This document shows, one piece after another, positions 1 through 8,687 of a stretch of DNA of 64,000 nt. Source of the stretch: UBA10347 sp905182135 (GTDB lineage Bacteria > Actinomycetota > Acidimicrobiia > Acidimicrobiales > UBA10347); the NCBI GenBank assembly GCA_963925805.1, contig CAWUSE010000023.1:1-64000 (forward strand), read 5' to 3'. The number at the start of each line of letters is the position of its first letter. The first letter of the stretch is position 1. The position numbers were made by a program, and so were the translations under genes. The notes beneath the pieces were generated by a model. The model was not told the origin of the DNA, made no database searches, and saw only the letters and a program-made list of their open reading frames with translations.

Positions 1-1
1 C

Positions 2-1840
2 TGGGGCGTCCGTGTCGTTATTACAAGCGACACCTTCCTGGACTGTGGCTGTGGCGGCGTTGCCTACATCGGCTCTTTCGATGACGCCATGGACGAACCA
101 GCGTTTGTCTTCAACTCCAGTTTCGTGGGCGTCAGCGAAGCAATCACACACGAAGTTGGTCATACGTTGCTGCTGGCACACGATGGCACGAGCACCGCTA
201 GCTATTACACGGGCCATGATTCTGCCGACACTCCAGGATGGGCGCCCATCATGGGGGTGGGGTACTACCAACCCGTGTCGCAGTGGAGTCAGCAGGAATA
301 CTTCGACGCCAACAACAACGGCAACGACGCCAACTTTGGCTACGGACGCGACGACATTGCCATCATCTCATCACTGACCAACGGCAATAACTTCGGACTC
401 AAGTCCGATGACCACGGAGATGCGCAAGCAGACGCGACCGCTATCACGCAGGTGTCGTCGCGGTTCGACGGAATCATTGAGACTCGCCAGGACCGAGATG
501 TGTTTAGCTTCACGACCGCAACGACCGGCGTGGCTAGCTTCACCGCTTCGGTTGCAGCGATCGGCCCGAACCTTGACATCGAGATCTCGCTCAAGGATTC
601 CAGCGGCTCTGTTGTCGCTTCTGCGAATGCAACCGCAGCTCTCGATGCCTCGATCTCAACCACAATCGCGCCCGGCGCATACACCGTCGAGATCGACGGT
701 CGTGGCGTTGGTTCGCCCAGCAACTCCACGCCAACGGGGTACACCGACTACGGCAGCATTGGCCAGTACAGCCTCGAAGCTTCCATCGAGGGGCTAGGCC
801 AGGCCGACGTGACACCGCCAGCGGCCCCAACGGGTCTCGCTGCTGTCGACGGCACCGCCGATTTGACCTGGACCGCGAACATCGAACCTGATCTTTATAA
901 TTATGAGGTCCGCTACTCGGCCACAACTGGTGGATCCTTCAGCGCCATCGGCACGACAACCAGCCCGTCATTCTCAGACCCCGCTGCTGGGACCGGCTCT
1001 AGCTACTACGTCGTGGTAGCTATCGACCTGGCGGGCAACATTTCCGCAGAATCGGCCGTGGCTTCGGTGTTCATCGACGGTCCGAGCGGCACGATCACCA
1101 ATGCAACGGGTGAGACCCCAGTTGCAGGAAGCTTGAGGGGCACCTTCAACGCCACGCTCGTCCAGGACGGCAACTCGCAAACCATCACTGAGGTCGAGTC
1201 AGGCGGTAAACCTTCAAAACGGCACGACCTGGCTGAACACCGATGGTCGATCCCCGCAGGCTCAGGCAACCAAACTTTGACGGTCGTCGCATCGGCAACC
1301 GATGGCGGTGACGCAGACGACGGCTTCTCGATCGAATGGTCCGACAATGGTTCGGTCTGGCTGCCACTGGCAACTGTTCGTGCGGGAAGCCCTGTTGACA
1401 ATACCTTTGCAATCGGAGGGCCGACTGGCACCGTATGGGTTCGCGTGATCGACACCAATCGCGGCAGAGGCCAACGTGAGTTCGACTCGGTCAGTGTTGA
1501 CTTCTTGCAGGTGGAAGGAGATGGCGACCCGGTAACACCGGTCGACTCAACGCAAGCGTTCGCCTCATTGGCAACGTCTCAACAAGGTGCAGGTAAAGGT
1601 AGCCACTACGGCGTCGCTACCGTGAGCGTTATTGATGACCAGGGCAACAGCGTGGCCGGGGCCTCGGTAACGGTTCAGTTCTCTGGCGACTTCAACGAGA
1701 CTGTGTCGGGGACCACGAATGACAGTGGCATCGCGGCTCTTCAAACCTCAAACTCAGCGCGTAAACCAGCGGTGGTCGCCTGCGTGTCGCAGCTCAGCAT
1801 TACTGGCCTGACGTGGGAGCGCGGAAGCGAAGCCTGCTGA
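2..1840 (+). CDS. Secreted zinc metalloprotease with PPC, FnIII and Ig-like domains, 5' partial
   Basis: The reading frame is open from the first bases of the window, so the N-terminus lies outside. The zinc-binding motif HEVGHTLLLAHD (nt 149-184) is the HExxHxxxxxH/D metzincin type, so the role is extracellular protein hydrolysis. After it comes a segment around nt 410-700 that resembles a bacterial pre-peptidase C-terminal domain (DRDVFSFTTATTG... APGAYTVEIDGRG). A fibronectin-III-like domain (nt 815-1080), a beta-rich module and a C-terminal Ig-like domain with two cysteines follow. The C-terminal sequence fits the end of such Ig modules, so the stop at 1840 is probably natural. It stands next to a tRNA-like fragment and may belong to an integrated element that extends leftwards. 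The exact peptidase family is inferred from the motif only. Confidence 0.8.
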   Translation, partial: WGVRVVITSDTFLDCGCGGVAYIGSFDDAMDEPAFVFNSSFVGVSEAITHEVGHTLLLAHDGTSTASYYTGHDSADTPGWAPIMGVGYYQPVSQWSQQEYFDANNNGNDANFGYGRDDIAIISSLTNGNNFGLKSDDHGDAQADATAITQVSSRFDGIIETRQDRDVFSFTTATTGVASFTASVAAIGPNLDIEISLKDSSGSVVASANATAALDASISTTIAPGAYTVEIDGRGVGSPSNSTPTGYTDYGSIGQYSLEASIEGLGQADVTPPAAPTGLAAVDGTADLTWTANIEPDLYNYEVRYSATTGGSFSAIGTTTSPSFSDPAAGTGSSYYVVVAIDLAGNISAESAVASVFIDGPSGTITNATGETPVAGSLRGTFNATLVQDGNSQTITEVESGGKPSKRHDLAEHRWSIPAGSGNQTLTVVASATDGGDADDGFSIEWSDNGSVWLPLATVRAGSPVDNTFAIGGPTGTVWVRVIDTNRGRGQREFDSVSVDFLQVEGDGDPVTPVDSTQAFASLATSQQGAGKGSHYGVATVSVIDDQGNSVAGASVTVQFSGDFNETVSGTTNDSGIAALQTSNSARKPAVVACVSQLSITGLTWERGSEAC

Positions 1841-1932
1841 AATCAGAGCGGCTACTCGTTGATTGTGGCGCCCTCACCCAGCAACGAATGCCCACGAGCA
1901 CCCAGGAACAGGCTTTTGGTCCATGACGCTCT

Positions 1933-1964
1933 GGCGTCCGGGGGTTCAAGTCCCTCATGGCGCA
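1933..1964 (+). pseudogene. tRNA-Lys-like 3' fragment (T-arm and acceptor strand)
   Basis: The sequence GGGGGTTCAAGTCCCTC forms a T-stem and a TTCAAGT T-loop. It is followed by ATGGCGC plus A, which matches the 3' acceptor strand known from actinobacterial tRNA-Lys (5' strand GCGCCAT). Upstream there is no D-arm or consistent anticodon arm, and the best 5' partner (GCGCCCT at 1868-1874) does not lead into a cloverleaf. It is therefore read as a 3' fragment, as left at one border when an element integrates into a tRNA gene. The assignment to Lys comes from memory of the family and has not been checked by search. Confidence 0.5.
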
Positions 1965-1981
1965 CTCACAAAATCGTTGGG

Positions 1982-2017
1982 AATTGGCGGGTCTTACTTT
2001 GGCAAGGTCCGCCAATT
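1982..2017 (+). terminator. Stem-loop after the tRNA-like fragment
   Basis: Arms AATTGGCGG and CCGCCAATT pair perfectly. The stem continues inward through two G-T wobbles and CTT/AAG, giving about 14 pairs around an 8-nt loop. There is no long T-run after it. Its position 18 nt downstream of the tRNA-like 3' end is where a tRNA terminator would sit. Confidence 0.5.
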
Positions 2018-2081
2018 TCGCGTTTGGGGCGGTCGGGGATCCAAACAAGGAGCCAAACGGATTTGTTCCTGTCCTGCCGTG

Positions 2082-2579
2082 TTAAGGCTCTCGTCCTGGC
2101 AGGTACTGCTCGTTGGCCCAACCCTGTTCGTATGAGGTGAAGAAGGCTACGTCGATGACCATTTGCGACACCAACCACTGGTCAGCCACGCGGCGGTAAC
2201 GGTCGTGGTACGTGGCAGCGAGCCACAGGGCCTGGGCAGGAGCGTCAACTGTTGCAGGGATAGTGCACGGTTGGAACAGGAGCCACTCTGCGGTGGCCTC
2301 GTCGCCGTCGACTTCGATGATCGGATTCATGACCTGGTGCCGGGCTATGGAGATGCGCTGCGACGCTGCCTCGAAGTGACGGCGAATCGCAACCTTGCCT
2401 TCACGGCGCCCGAACGTTCGGCCTCCGTCCCAGACTCCATCGTCGGTGAACAAGGCAGCGATGCCCTCGGGGTCATACCCGGCATCGCAGTACGCGCAGT
2501 ACCTCGCCTTTATTACCTTGATTGCTTCGATGTCCTCGAGATATCGAATACGTGCTGCAAGATCTTCTAATGTTGTCAC
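2082..2579 (-). CDS. SnoaL-like / NTF2-fold protein
   Basis: The protein has 165 residues and the pattern of the SnoaL-like polyketide-cyclase/NTF2 superfamily: an N-terminal helix (LEDIEAIKVIKARYC), then FTDDGVWDGG, and a C-terminal strand after HDRYRRV with a tryptophan (QWLVSQM). Such proteins act as small-molecule isomerases, dehydratases or hydrolases; the substrate here is unknown. The start was set at GTG 2579 because GAGG lies 5 nt upstream; GTG 2585 is an alternative giving two more residues. It lies downstream of the PEP-mutase-like gene on the same strand with a 63-bp gap, so the two may be co-transcribed. Confidence 0.8.
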   Translation of the reverse strand: MTTLEDLAARIRYLEDIEAIKVIKARYCAYCDAGYDPEGIAALFTDDGVWDGGRTFGRREGKVAIRRHFEAASQRISIARHQVMNPIIEVDGDEATAEWLLFQPCTIPATVDAPAQALWLAATYHDRYRRVADQWLVSQMVIDVAFFTSYEQGWANEQYLPGREP

Positions 2580-2642
2580 CTGCACCTCTTTCCTGGAACT
2601 GTTTTATCGCCTAGAGAAGGTGGGTGCTGAAGAACGCGACAA

Positions 2643-3500
2643 TCAGGTCCCAAGACGTTCGGTGGTGGCCCGTTCGATGTCAAGGAATGGTTCGAGGCCG
2701 CACAACGTGACGAGCTCTCGATGCAGCCCCATGCCATCGATCTCAAGACCGGTTGTGCCCTCGGACACGAACTTTGCATAGGCGCGTCGGGTGTGTGTGA
2801 TTGCTAGCGCTTGGCTGGTGAACGCGTCGATGATGAGATTCCAGCCGAGCGATTGCCATTCGTCCGGTGTGTGATGGTCGAGGCCGGTGATCGTCGCCAA
2901 TGGAACGTCGAAGTGTGATCCGACGCTGGCTAACTCGTCTTCCTTGCAGAACGCCATAAGGATGTCGGCGCCGGCGTCGCGATACATCTCTAGTCGAGCG
3001 ACCCCGGCGTCGAAGCCCTCGTGGCGGAAGCCACCAGTTCGCGCAATGATCAGAAAGTCTGCGTCGCTTCGGCTATCGGCCGCAGCGGTGATTTTGGCCG
3101 CCATATCCTCGGGTGCCACGAGATGTTCGACGCCAATGTGGTGGTGTAATCGTTTGGGTGCGACCTGGTCCTCGTATTCGACAGCGACAGCGCCGGTGGC
3201 CTCGAACAACGCGGTCGCCCGGGCGGTGTGTACCGGGTCGCCGAAACCGACACCGCCATCGACAATGAGCGGCAGACCAGACCGGGCAGTGATTCTGCGA
3301 GCCACATCGGCGATCTCGGTGTAGCTCAACAGAGCTTCACCGATGGCGTACTGAAAGCCAAGGGCTCCACCGCTCAGGTAACCGGCCCCCAGGCCTGCTT
3401 CTTCGATCAGCCGCGCCGAAAGCGGATCTAGGCACAACGGAGCAATCACCGGGTCAGGGCCTGTCACAGCATCTCGGAACCGTCGTCTTGCATCATCCAT
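2643..3500 (-). CDS. Isocitrate lyase / PEP mutase superfamily protein
   Basis: The 285-residue protein follows the PEP mutase/isocitrate lyase fold: SARLIEEAGLGAGYLSGGAL at the N-terminus, the metal-binding segment LPLIVDGGVGFGDP, and VAVEYEDQVAPKRLHHH where family members carry the E-D-Q-x-x-P-K-x-C/H loop. The active-site cysteine of isocitrate or methylisocitrate lyases (KKCGH) is replaced by KRLHH, so it is more likely an oxaloacetate decarboxylase-, PEP hydrolase- or carboxyvinyl-carboxyphosphonate mutase-like enzyme (inference). It acts on 2-oxo dicarboxylic or phosphonate-type metabolites in the cytoplasm. It sits between a SnoaL-like gene and a TauD-like dioxygenase on the same strand. 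Confidence 0.85.
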   Translation of the reverse strand: MDDARRRFRDAVTGPDPVIAPLCLDPLSARLIEEAGLGAGYLSGGALGFQYAIGEALLSYTEIADVARRITARSGLPLIVDGGVGFGDPVHTARATALFEATGAVAVEYEDQVAPKRLHHHIGVEHLVAPEDMAAKITAAADSRSDADFLIIARTGGFRHEGFDAGVARLEMYRDAGADILMAFCKEDELASVGSHFDVPLATITGLDHHTPDEWQSLGWNLIIDAFTSQALAITHTRRAYAKFVSEGTTGLEIDGMGLHRELVTLCGLEPFLDIERATTERLGT

Positions 3501-3558
3501 GGGACGAACCTAGCCACTGCGCCGGAGTTGCCGCTCGACGTGGCGGTGCCATCGGTGC

Positions 3559-4539
3559 TTAGCAGCTGGTGCTGAGCTGGCGCATCACCCTGGTGCCTTT
3601 AGGATCCCAAGCGTCACGGCGATGAAGTGCGCCGAGCGTATCGAAGACGACAAGATCGCCCTCCTGCCAGTGGTGGGCGTAGACCCGCTCGCTTTTTGTG
3701 GAGTGAACGTGCAACTCTTTGAGCAAGGCATTGCTCTCGTCTCGGCTCATGCCAAGGATTCGCCGAGTGAGCCCTCTACTTGCGTAGAGGATTTCTCGAC
3801 CCGACTCGGGGTGGCGTAGGACCACAGGGTGCTCGGCATCAGGGATAGGCGGGCGCTCGATTCCCAGTTGTTCGTCGCGCTGTCGTTTTGCATCGAACCC
3901 TGAGCTGTCCAACTCTTGCTCCTTCCCGTCGGTGCCGCGCTGCACATGTTCGGCAAGGCTGTGGTGGGCCCGCAAGCCACGCAACTGTTCCACCCGCTCG
4001 TCGGGCAAGGTGGCCAGGGCCGCGTACTGATCACAGAAATAGGTACAAGGCCCATTGGGTGGCAACGTGACGGCGTTGAGGAAGCTCTCTTTTCCCGGAT
4101 TCGGCACGTAGGAATAGTCGGCGTGCCACTCCAAGGTACCTGCACCGCCGGTTCCAAGGGGGATGCCGTCATCACCTACAGCGTTTGTCACCGGAAGGAT
4201 CTCCGGCCTGTGACCAACGTCGCGGAACCACTCCGACCCGGCGATGAGCGGTCCGAAGGACTCCGCGAACTGGACCAATTCGTCGTCGGTTGGCTGAGTA
4301 TGACCCCGGAACACCAAGACCAGATGGTCGACCAGACCTTGTTTAACGGTGTCTCTGGTTGTGTCGTCGAGGACCTCATCGGGCTTCCATCCCTTGACGA
4401 GAGCCCCCAGCGGCTGGTCAGGGAGTGGTGTTATGTCGAGTTTCACGATGGGTGGCCTTGGTTCGTGGTCAGAATAGGAATCGCCGTTGGCCGCTGATGG
4501 TGGTTGTCGCTGTGGCGTTGATCCCAGGTGCTCGACCAT
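3559..4539 (-). CDS. TauD/TfdA-family Fe(II)/2-oxoglutarate dioxygenase
   Basis: This is a 326-residue member of the TauD/TfdA family. The iron ligands are visible as H-x-D in EWHADYSYVPNP and the distal histidine in GALHRRDAWDPKG, followed by the 2-oxoglutarate-binding arginines. Family members oxidise taurine, alkyl sulfates, phenoxyacetates or similar acids; the substrate here is not determined. The start was put at ATG 4539; codons further upstream include only a weak TTG. GTG 4446 (VKLDITPLP), where the fold begins, is a plausible shorter start because the first 30 residues are low in complexity. The downstream PEP-mutase-like gene suggests a role in breakdown of small organic acids. Confidence 0.85.
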   Translation of the reverse strand: MVEHLGSTPQRQPPSAANGDSYSDHEPRPPIVKLDITPLPDQPLGALVKGWKPDEVLDDTTRDTVKQGLVDHLVLVFRGHTQPTDDELVQFAESFGPLIAGSEWFRDVGHRPEILPVTNAVGDDGIPLGTGGAGTLEWHADYSYVPNPGKESFLNAVTLPPNGPCTYFCDQYAALATLPDERVEQLRGLRAHHSLAEHVQRGTDGKEQELDSSGFDAKRQRDEQLGIERPPIPDAEHPVVLRHPESGREILYASRGLTRRILGMSRDESNALLKELHVHSTKSERVYAHHWQEGDLVVFDTLGALHRRDAWDPKGTRVMRQLSTSC

Positions 4540-4959
4540 TCTGTAACCACCAGAGGTAGTGCTCGACCCTCTTGTCTTCTGGACCAACAATAGCGAAGCG
4601 GAGCCGTCGGGGTTAGTGCGGCAGGGATGAGGCGATCACCGACTCTCGAACAGCAGCACTCGACAGATGGTGGCCGACCCAGTAGTTAAGAGCTTGCTAG
4701 AAAGCCGTGCCTAGTTGGCGAGATCACGTTTGCAGCGCTTACACGAGCGATGTATGGCGCTGCGATAGAGGTGCACGAGGAGCTTGCCAAACGTGCGTAT
4801 TAACCAAAGTAGCGCCTAGCTCCTCGGTAGCTCTTTGAGTCGCCCCAACCGGAGACTGAATAAGTAACGACGCGTCCTGACATCTGGGTGCGTCGCTCCG
4901 CTTGTCCGGGGCGAGTGATTCTTCGCTACTGTCGCGCCTGATAACACCCAGGGGGAATT
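4540..4959. other. Intergenic region between divergent dioxygenase and acyl-CoA ligase
   Basis: No coding sequence is visible. It should hold promoters for the two divergent genes. The only clear signal is the ribosome-binding site CAGGGGGAA just before ATG 4960. The same CCAGGGGGAAT string precedes the amidohydrolase gene at 18623. Confidence 0.5.
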
Positions 4960-6564
4960 ATGAAGTTGACCAAATCGTATTTTCCGGCCGATGAGTCGGT
5001 TCCGGTGCTCGAAACCACCGTCGGATCGATCCTGCGTGAAGCGGCGGCTGATAGCGCCGACAAGATCGCGTTAGTCGAGGGAATCGACAACGTCGATGGC
5101 CGGCGCACGTGGACCTTTTCTGAATTACTGACCGAGTCCGAGCGCATCGCTCGGGCGTTGGCACACAGGTTCGACAAGGGCGAGCGGGTTGCCGTGTGGG
5201 CCCCGAACATCGCCGAATGGGTGTTGATGGAGTACGCCTGCGGGTTAGCCGGAGTGGTGCTCGTAACCGTGAACCCGTCGTATCAGCCGCAAGAACTGAA
5301 GTATGTGCTCGAGCAGTCGAGGTCAGCGGGCGTTTTCTATTTGCCGAATTTCCGTGGCAACAACCTGAGCGGTCATCTCGATTCGGTGCTTCCAGGTCTG
5401 ACCGAGATGCGCGAAGTAGTCTCATTTGACGATCTTGACGAATGGGTGGCGGCGACACCTGACGGCATCGAGTTACCCGACGTTGGTCCCGATGATCCCG
5501 TGCAGATCCAGTACACCTCGGGTACCACCGGGTTCCCCAAGGGTGCGTTCTTGCATCATCGGGGTATTACGAACAATGCCCGGCACTTCGCCGAGCGGCT
5601 CGGGGTGGAGCCTGGTGGCGGGTATGTAAACCCGATGCCGCTGTTCCACACCGGTGGGTGCGTGCTGGCCGTGCTTGGTTCGATACAGAGCCGCGCCACG
5701 CTGATCCAGATGCAAATGTTCGAACCTGGCCTGATGCTTGAGCTGATCGAGACATATAAGGGAACCCATATGTTGGGTGTCCCAACAATGCTGATTGCGA
5801 TGATGGAACACCCGAGTTTCGGTTCGCGAGACCTTTCATCAATCACGACCGTTTGTTCTGGTGGTTCAACCGTTCCTGCCCCGCTGGTACGACGCATCGA
5901 AGACACCATGGGTGTTGATCTCTCAATCGTCTACGGCCAGACGGAAGCATCGCCCGGCATCACGCTCGTCAAGCTCGACGACTCACCGGAAGACAAAGCA
6001 AACACGCTGGGGCCGCCGCTACCCCAGATCGAGATGAAGGTCATTGATCCTGACACCGGCGACATTGTGCCCATTGGCGAATCCGGAGAGTTGTGCTGTC
6101 GGGGATATTTGGTGATGCTCGGCTACTTCGAGATGCCAGAAAAGACAGCGGAGACAATTGATGCCGATGGCTGGCTTCACACTGGCGATCTTGTTTCGCT
6201 TGACGACCGTGGCTACGCGACGATCACTGGTCGCCTCAAGGACATGATCATCCGTGGGGGTGAGAACATCTATCCGCGCGAGATCGAGGAGTTGCTCTTC
6301 GCCCATCCAAAGGTCGCTGACGTTGCTGTCTGCGGTCTGCCTGATGAGAAGTGGGGCGAGAAAGTCGGGGCGTTCATCCGCGACGCAGACCCTGAGGATC
6401 CAGCGACGGACGCCGAGTTACAGACCTATCTGCGCGAGCACCTCTCCCCGCAAAAGACACCCCGCTCTTGGTACCGGGTTGATGAATTTCCCTTGACCGG
6501 GTCGGGCAAGGTTCAGAAGTTCGCCATCGTCGAGGCATGGGAAAAGGGTTTCTACGACAACTGA
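4960..6564 (+). CDS. Acyl-CoA synthetase (AMP-forming, FadD-like)
   Basis: This 534-residue ANL-superfamily ligase activates a carboxylic acid to its acyl-AMP and then to the CoA thioester. It shows the P-loop-like YTSGTTGFPKG, the A5 motif YGQTEASPG, LHTGDL in the hinge region, GGENIYPREIEELL and the C-terminal catalytic lysine motif TGSGKVQKF. Length and motif order match medium/long-chain fatty-acid ligases (the FadD13/AcsF-type group), but the substrate cannot be read from the sequence. The start is ATG with a strong ribosome-binding site. It is transcribed alone, divergently from the dioxygenase gene. Confidence 0.92.
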   Translation: MKLTKSYFPADESVPVLETTVGSILREAAADSADKIALVEGIDNVDGRRTWTFSELLTESERIARALAHRFDKGERVAVWAPNIAEWVLMEYACGLAGVVLVTVNPSYQPQELKYVLEQSRSAGVFYLPNFRGNNLSGHLDSVLPGLTEMREVVSFDDLDEWVAATPDGIELPDVGPDDPVQIQYTSGTTGFPKGAFLHHRGITNNARHFAERLGVEPGGGYVNPMPLFHTGGCVLAVLGSIQSRATLIQMQMFEPGLMLELIETYKGTHMLGVPTMLIAMMEHPSFGSRDLSSITTVCSGGSTVPAPLVRRIEDTMGVDLSIVYGQTEASPGITLVKLDDSPEDKANTLGPPLPQIEMKVIDPDTGDIVPIGESGELCCRGYLVMLGYFEMPEKTAETIDADGWLHTGDLVSLDDRGYATITGRLKDMIIRGGENIYPREIEELLFAHPKVADVAVCGLPDEKWGEKVGAFIRDADPEDPATDAELQTYLREHLSPQKTPRSWYRVDEFPLTGSGKVQKFAIVEAWEKGFYDN

Positions 6565-6807
6565 TATGAGTCACTCATTGATGCTCGCCAGGGTTGCATT
6601 GATCTGAGCGCCGGGACACTTGCATGTATGGAAGTACGTTCGCTGGCCCCGTGTGGGGTGCGAACTGCGGACCCTACATCTTGTCCGCCAGCCAGCAGCA
6701 CTGTACAAACATCTCCGTCACAGCCTTGAGCAAGGGTGACAGGCAAGAAGCATCTGTGTTAGGCAGTAGTAGCCAGCATTACGAGACGAGTAATAGAGGA
6801 ACGCTTG

Positions 6808-7164
6808 ATGCAAGAGACAACGTGGACCGCCTTAGGCGACCAGACGGCAGCCAATCAACGTGGGAACCAACTCACCTACATGATCGCCAACGCGGCACTG
6901 ACCGCAACGGTGGTCTTTGGTGATGCAGCGGACTACGCATTCCTTCTGGTCGTGAGCGCTATTGGCATTGGTCTATTCGGCATTCTTAGTTTCGAGAATG
7001 CACAGCAAAGTTTCATGGGTTTGATGAAAGGCATGCCTGCTTCAGTGGAGGCCACGCCGATGGGGGAGGCAGCCAAGAAGACGCCGTTCAGCTTGTTTCG
7101 GGTCGCGAACACTGTCATCTGCGCGCTGATTGCAATCGCACAAGTCGTTGCTATAACTGGCTGA
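6808..7164 (+). CDS. Small integral membrane protein, unknown
   Basis: The product is a 118-residue protein not recognised as a known family. Three hydrophobic stretches can be seen: roughly residues 26-42, 43-62 (AFLLVVSAIGIGLFGILSF) and 98-115 (NTVICALIAIAQVVAI). A polar loop with QSFMGLMKGMP separates the second and third. ATG 6808 is preceded by AGAGGA at 8 nt, which supports translation. No partner gene is close by. Confidence 0.65.
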   Translation: MQETTWTALGDQTAANQRGNQLTYMIANAALTATVVFGDAADYAFLLVVSAIGIGLFGILSFENAQQSFMGLMKGMPASVEATPMGEAAKKTPFSLFRVANTVICALIAIAQVVAITG

Positions 7165-7414
7165 GAGGGCGAAAGAATCCGTAGACGCCATAACGCCGCA
7201 GTCGTATTCCTCTGGTCTGTAAATCGGTAAAAATATCAGACGGCCAGTCTGAGAGAAATCGCTGGGATAACCGTTGGATCTGTCAACACTTTAGTTGCAG
7301 TCCGAGTACAAAGATGTCGGACGGCATGGCAGCCGAGTCGGTCGATTGTGCGCTCTGCACGCTGCTGGCTGGTCGATGATCCGGCATCATGGTTGGACGG
7401 AGTGAATGGTCACC

Positions 7415-7458
7415 CAGGATCCCGATAGTCGACGCTTTCTAACTATCGGGATTACCTG
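7415..7458. repeat. Long stem-loop with 11-bp perfect core
   Basis: ATCCCGATAGT (7419-7429) and ACTATCGGGAT (7442-7452) are perfect inverted repeats around a 12-nt loop. CAGG/CCTG extend the stem by 4 bp after a 2-nt bulge. It stands alone in a non-coding stretch (7165-7580) that otherwise contains only a small inverted repeat at 7237-7254. It could be a terminator without T-tract, a processed RNA or a remnant of an element end. Confidence 0.55.
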
Positions 7459-7580
7459 AGTAACAGTTCCAGATCGGGCATTCGCCGCTGCCCTAACGGG
7501 ACAGAGCTCTGAAACGATCGTGGCTCTCTGCAGTTGCGAGGGCAAGTCCGTTGCCGTGACGGTTGCTGTGAGCGAGGTGG

Positions 7581-7757
7581 CTATGAAATTGCGTCGAGAA
7601 CCTGTGCCATTTTTGCTTTCATGTCGACCACTGGGTGGATTGTGGCCGTGCCAATGGACAGGATCGGCTCGAAACCCTCCAAGAGGTCCTCGTAACTATC
7701 TGTCTCGACGATCAGGAAGAAATCATGACCCGGGGGCAACCCAGGCACCGTTTCCTG
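7581..7757 (-). pseudogene. C-terminal fragment of a DUF3303/GYD-like small protein
   Basis: On the minus strand a 58-codon frame reads GHDFFLIVETDSYEDLLEGF and then a segment with ILSIGTATIHPVVDM, ending in a normal stop at 7581. This has the look of the second half of a dimeric alpha-beta-barrel protein of the DUF3303 type (about 90 residues when complete). The first half is missing: the frame is blocked by TAA at 7758-7760 and the upstream DNA is replaced by a 13-bp tandem array. No ribosome-binding site or good start is present, so it is read as a gene remnant. Confidence 0.5.
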
Positions 7758-7769
7758 TTAGAAAATTCT

Positions 7770-7847
7770 TGGGTGCAAGGTCTGGGTGCAAGGTCTGGGT
7801 GCAAGGTCTGGGTGCAAGGTCTTGGTGCAAGGTCTTGGCGCAAGGTC
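7770..7847. repeat. Six tandem copies of a 13-bp unit
   Basis: The unit TGGGTGCAAGGTC occurs four times exactly, followed by TTGGTGCAAGGTC and TTGGCGCAAGGTC. There are no spacers, so this is a microsatellite-like array and not a CRISPR. It abuts the truncated DUF3303-like fragment and lies downstream of the small gene at 7895-8182. A single similar 13-mer is present at 27910-27922. Confidence 0.95.
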
Positions 7848-7894
7848 TGGAATCGGTTCAGGTTGGTCTCAAAGTGGCGAGTAGCGAGAAGGAC

Positions 7895-8182
7895 CTAAAG
7901 GTCCCACTCAGCGTGTACATCGAGGTTTCGAAAAGTGATATTTGTTTCAGCCTGCACCTTCTCAGCGGCGTCGTTTGTTGCTTCCAGGTCGTTGTTGGTT
8001 GACGCGTCATCCCAACTTGCGAACTCGACGATCTGGATCACGACACCAGGTTTGTCTCGATCCTCACAGACCGAAATTTTCTTAACTTTGGTTTCAGATG
8101 CAGCGTTCTTGAAATAATCGTTAACACCGGCAACAGCCTCTTCTATAGAGCCAGTTGATTCCATTATTTGTACAAATTTCAT
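7895..8182 (-). CDS. Small dimeric alpha-beta-barrel-like hypothetical protein
   Basis: The 95-residue product reads MKFVQIMESTGSIEEAVAGV at its start and ends with FRNLDVHAEWDL. The alternation of strand, helix, strand (VVIQIVEFASWDDA) and a terminal FRNLDV strand resembles antibiotic-biosynthesis-monooxygenase-like ferredoxin-fold proteins common in actinomycetes. There is no assigned function. ATG 8182 was chosen because MKFVQ fits the first strand; GTG 8197 would add five residues. A remnant of a similar small protein lies just downstream, beyond the 13-bp array. Confidence 0.7.
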   Translation of the reverse strand: MKFVQIMESTGSIEEAVAGVNDYFKNAASETKVKKISVCEDRDKPGVVIQIVEFASWDDASTNNDLEATNDAAEKVQAETNITFRNLDVHAEWDL

Positions 8183-8197
8183 GTGCTGAGCATACAC

Positions 8198-8687
8198 GAC
8201 GGGCTAAGAGCCGCTTGAGCGTCTAAGGCCTCAAAGAGACGCTATGAAGCATCTTGACGCCGTTCTGAACTGAGATCTGCACTCGTCAATGACGTGCACA
8301 TGGCCGGCGCCGCTATCCAGGTCTGGAGCGTTGTTGCAGCTGGCATGGGGGCTGTTGAGGCCCCGAGTAACCTTTATCCGGTCATGTGAACTGATTCAGA
8401 AACAGGCCGTAGGGCGCGGTAAATATCAAAGCCCGTCAACACGCTGCGCAGCTCTGAGCACATGACCAGCACCTAGAGCCTGCCGCCCCTTAACTTGGTC
8501 GACCAACGCTGGGTTCAGCCAGACAACGTGTGTCGACATCACTGGCAAAGCAGCAACGCTGCGATGTAGAGCAACCGCTAAACCAGGCACTGCGTCGTTC
8601 ACGACTACGACAGTCGCGACAACGGCAGTGCCAGCATCAAGCGTTCGTTTCGACTCAGGCGACTTTGGCCTACTCTGGACATACTGA
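8198..8687. other. Gene-free stretch downstream of an acyl-CoA ligase
   Basis: No gene can be supported. A minus-strand frame through 8426-8690 gives a fairly protein-like hydrophobic stretch (AGTAVVATVVVVNDAVPGLA), but it has no ribosome-binding site or recognisable family and partly shadows the neighbouring gene. It may be a decayed gene. Confidence 0.3.

Noticed and set aside
1868..1964. A complete class II tRNA
   Set aside because: Acceptor strands can pair partly, but there is no D-arm and no consistent 7-nt anticodon loop; only the 3' part matches tRNA-Lys.
3916..4497. 193-residue plus-strand open frame
   Set aside because: It lies opposite the TauD-like gene and has no family features.
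7770..7847. CRISPR array
   Set aside because: Units are only 13 bp with no spacers and no cas genes are in the window.
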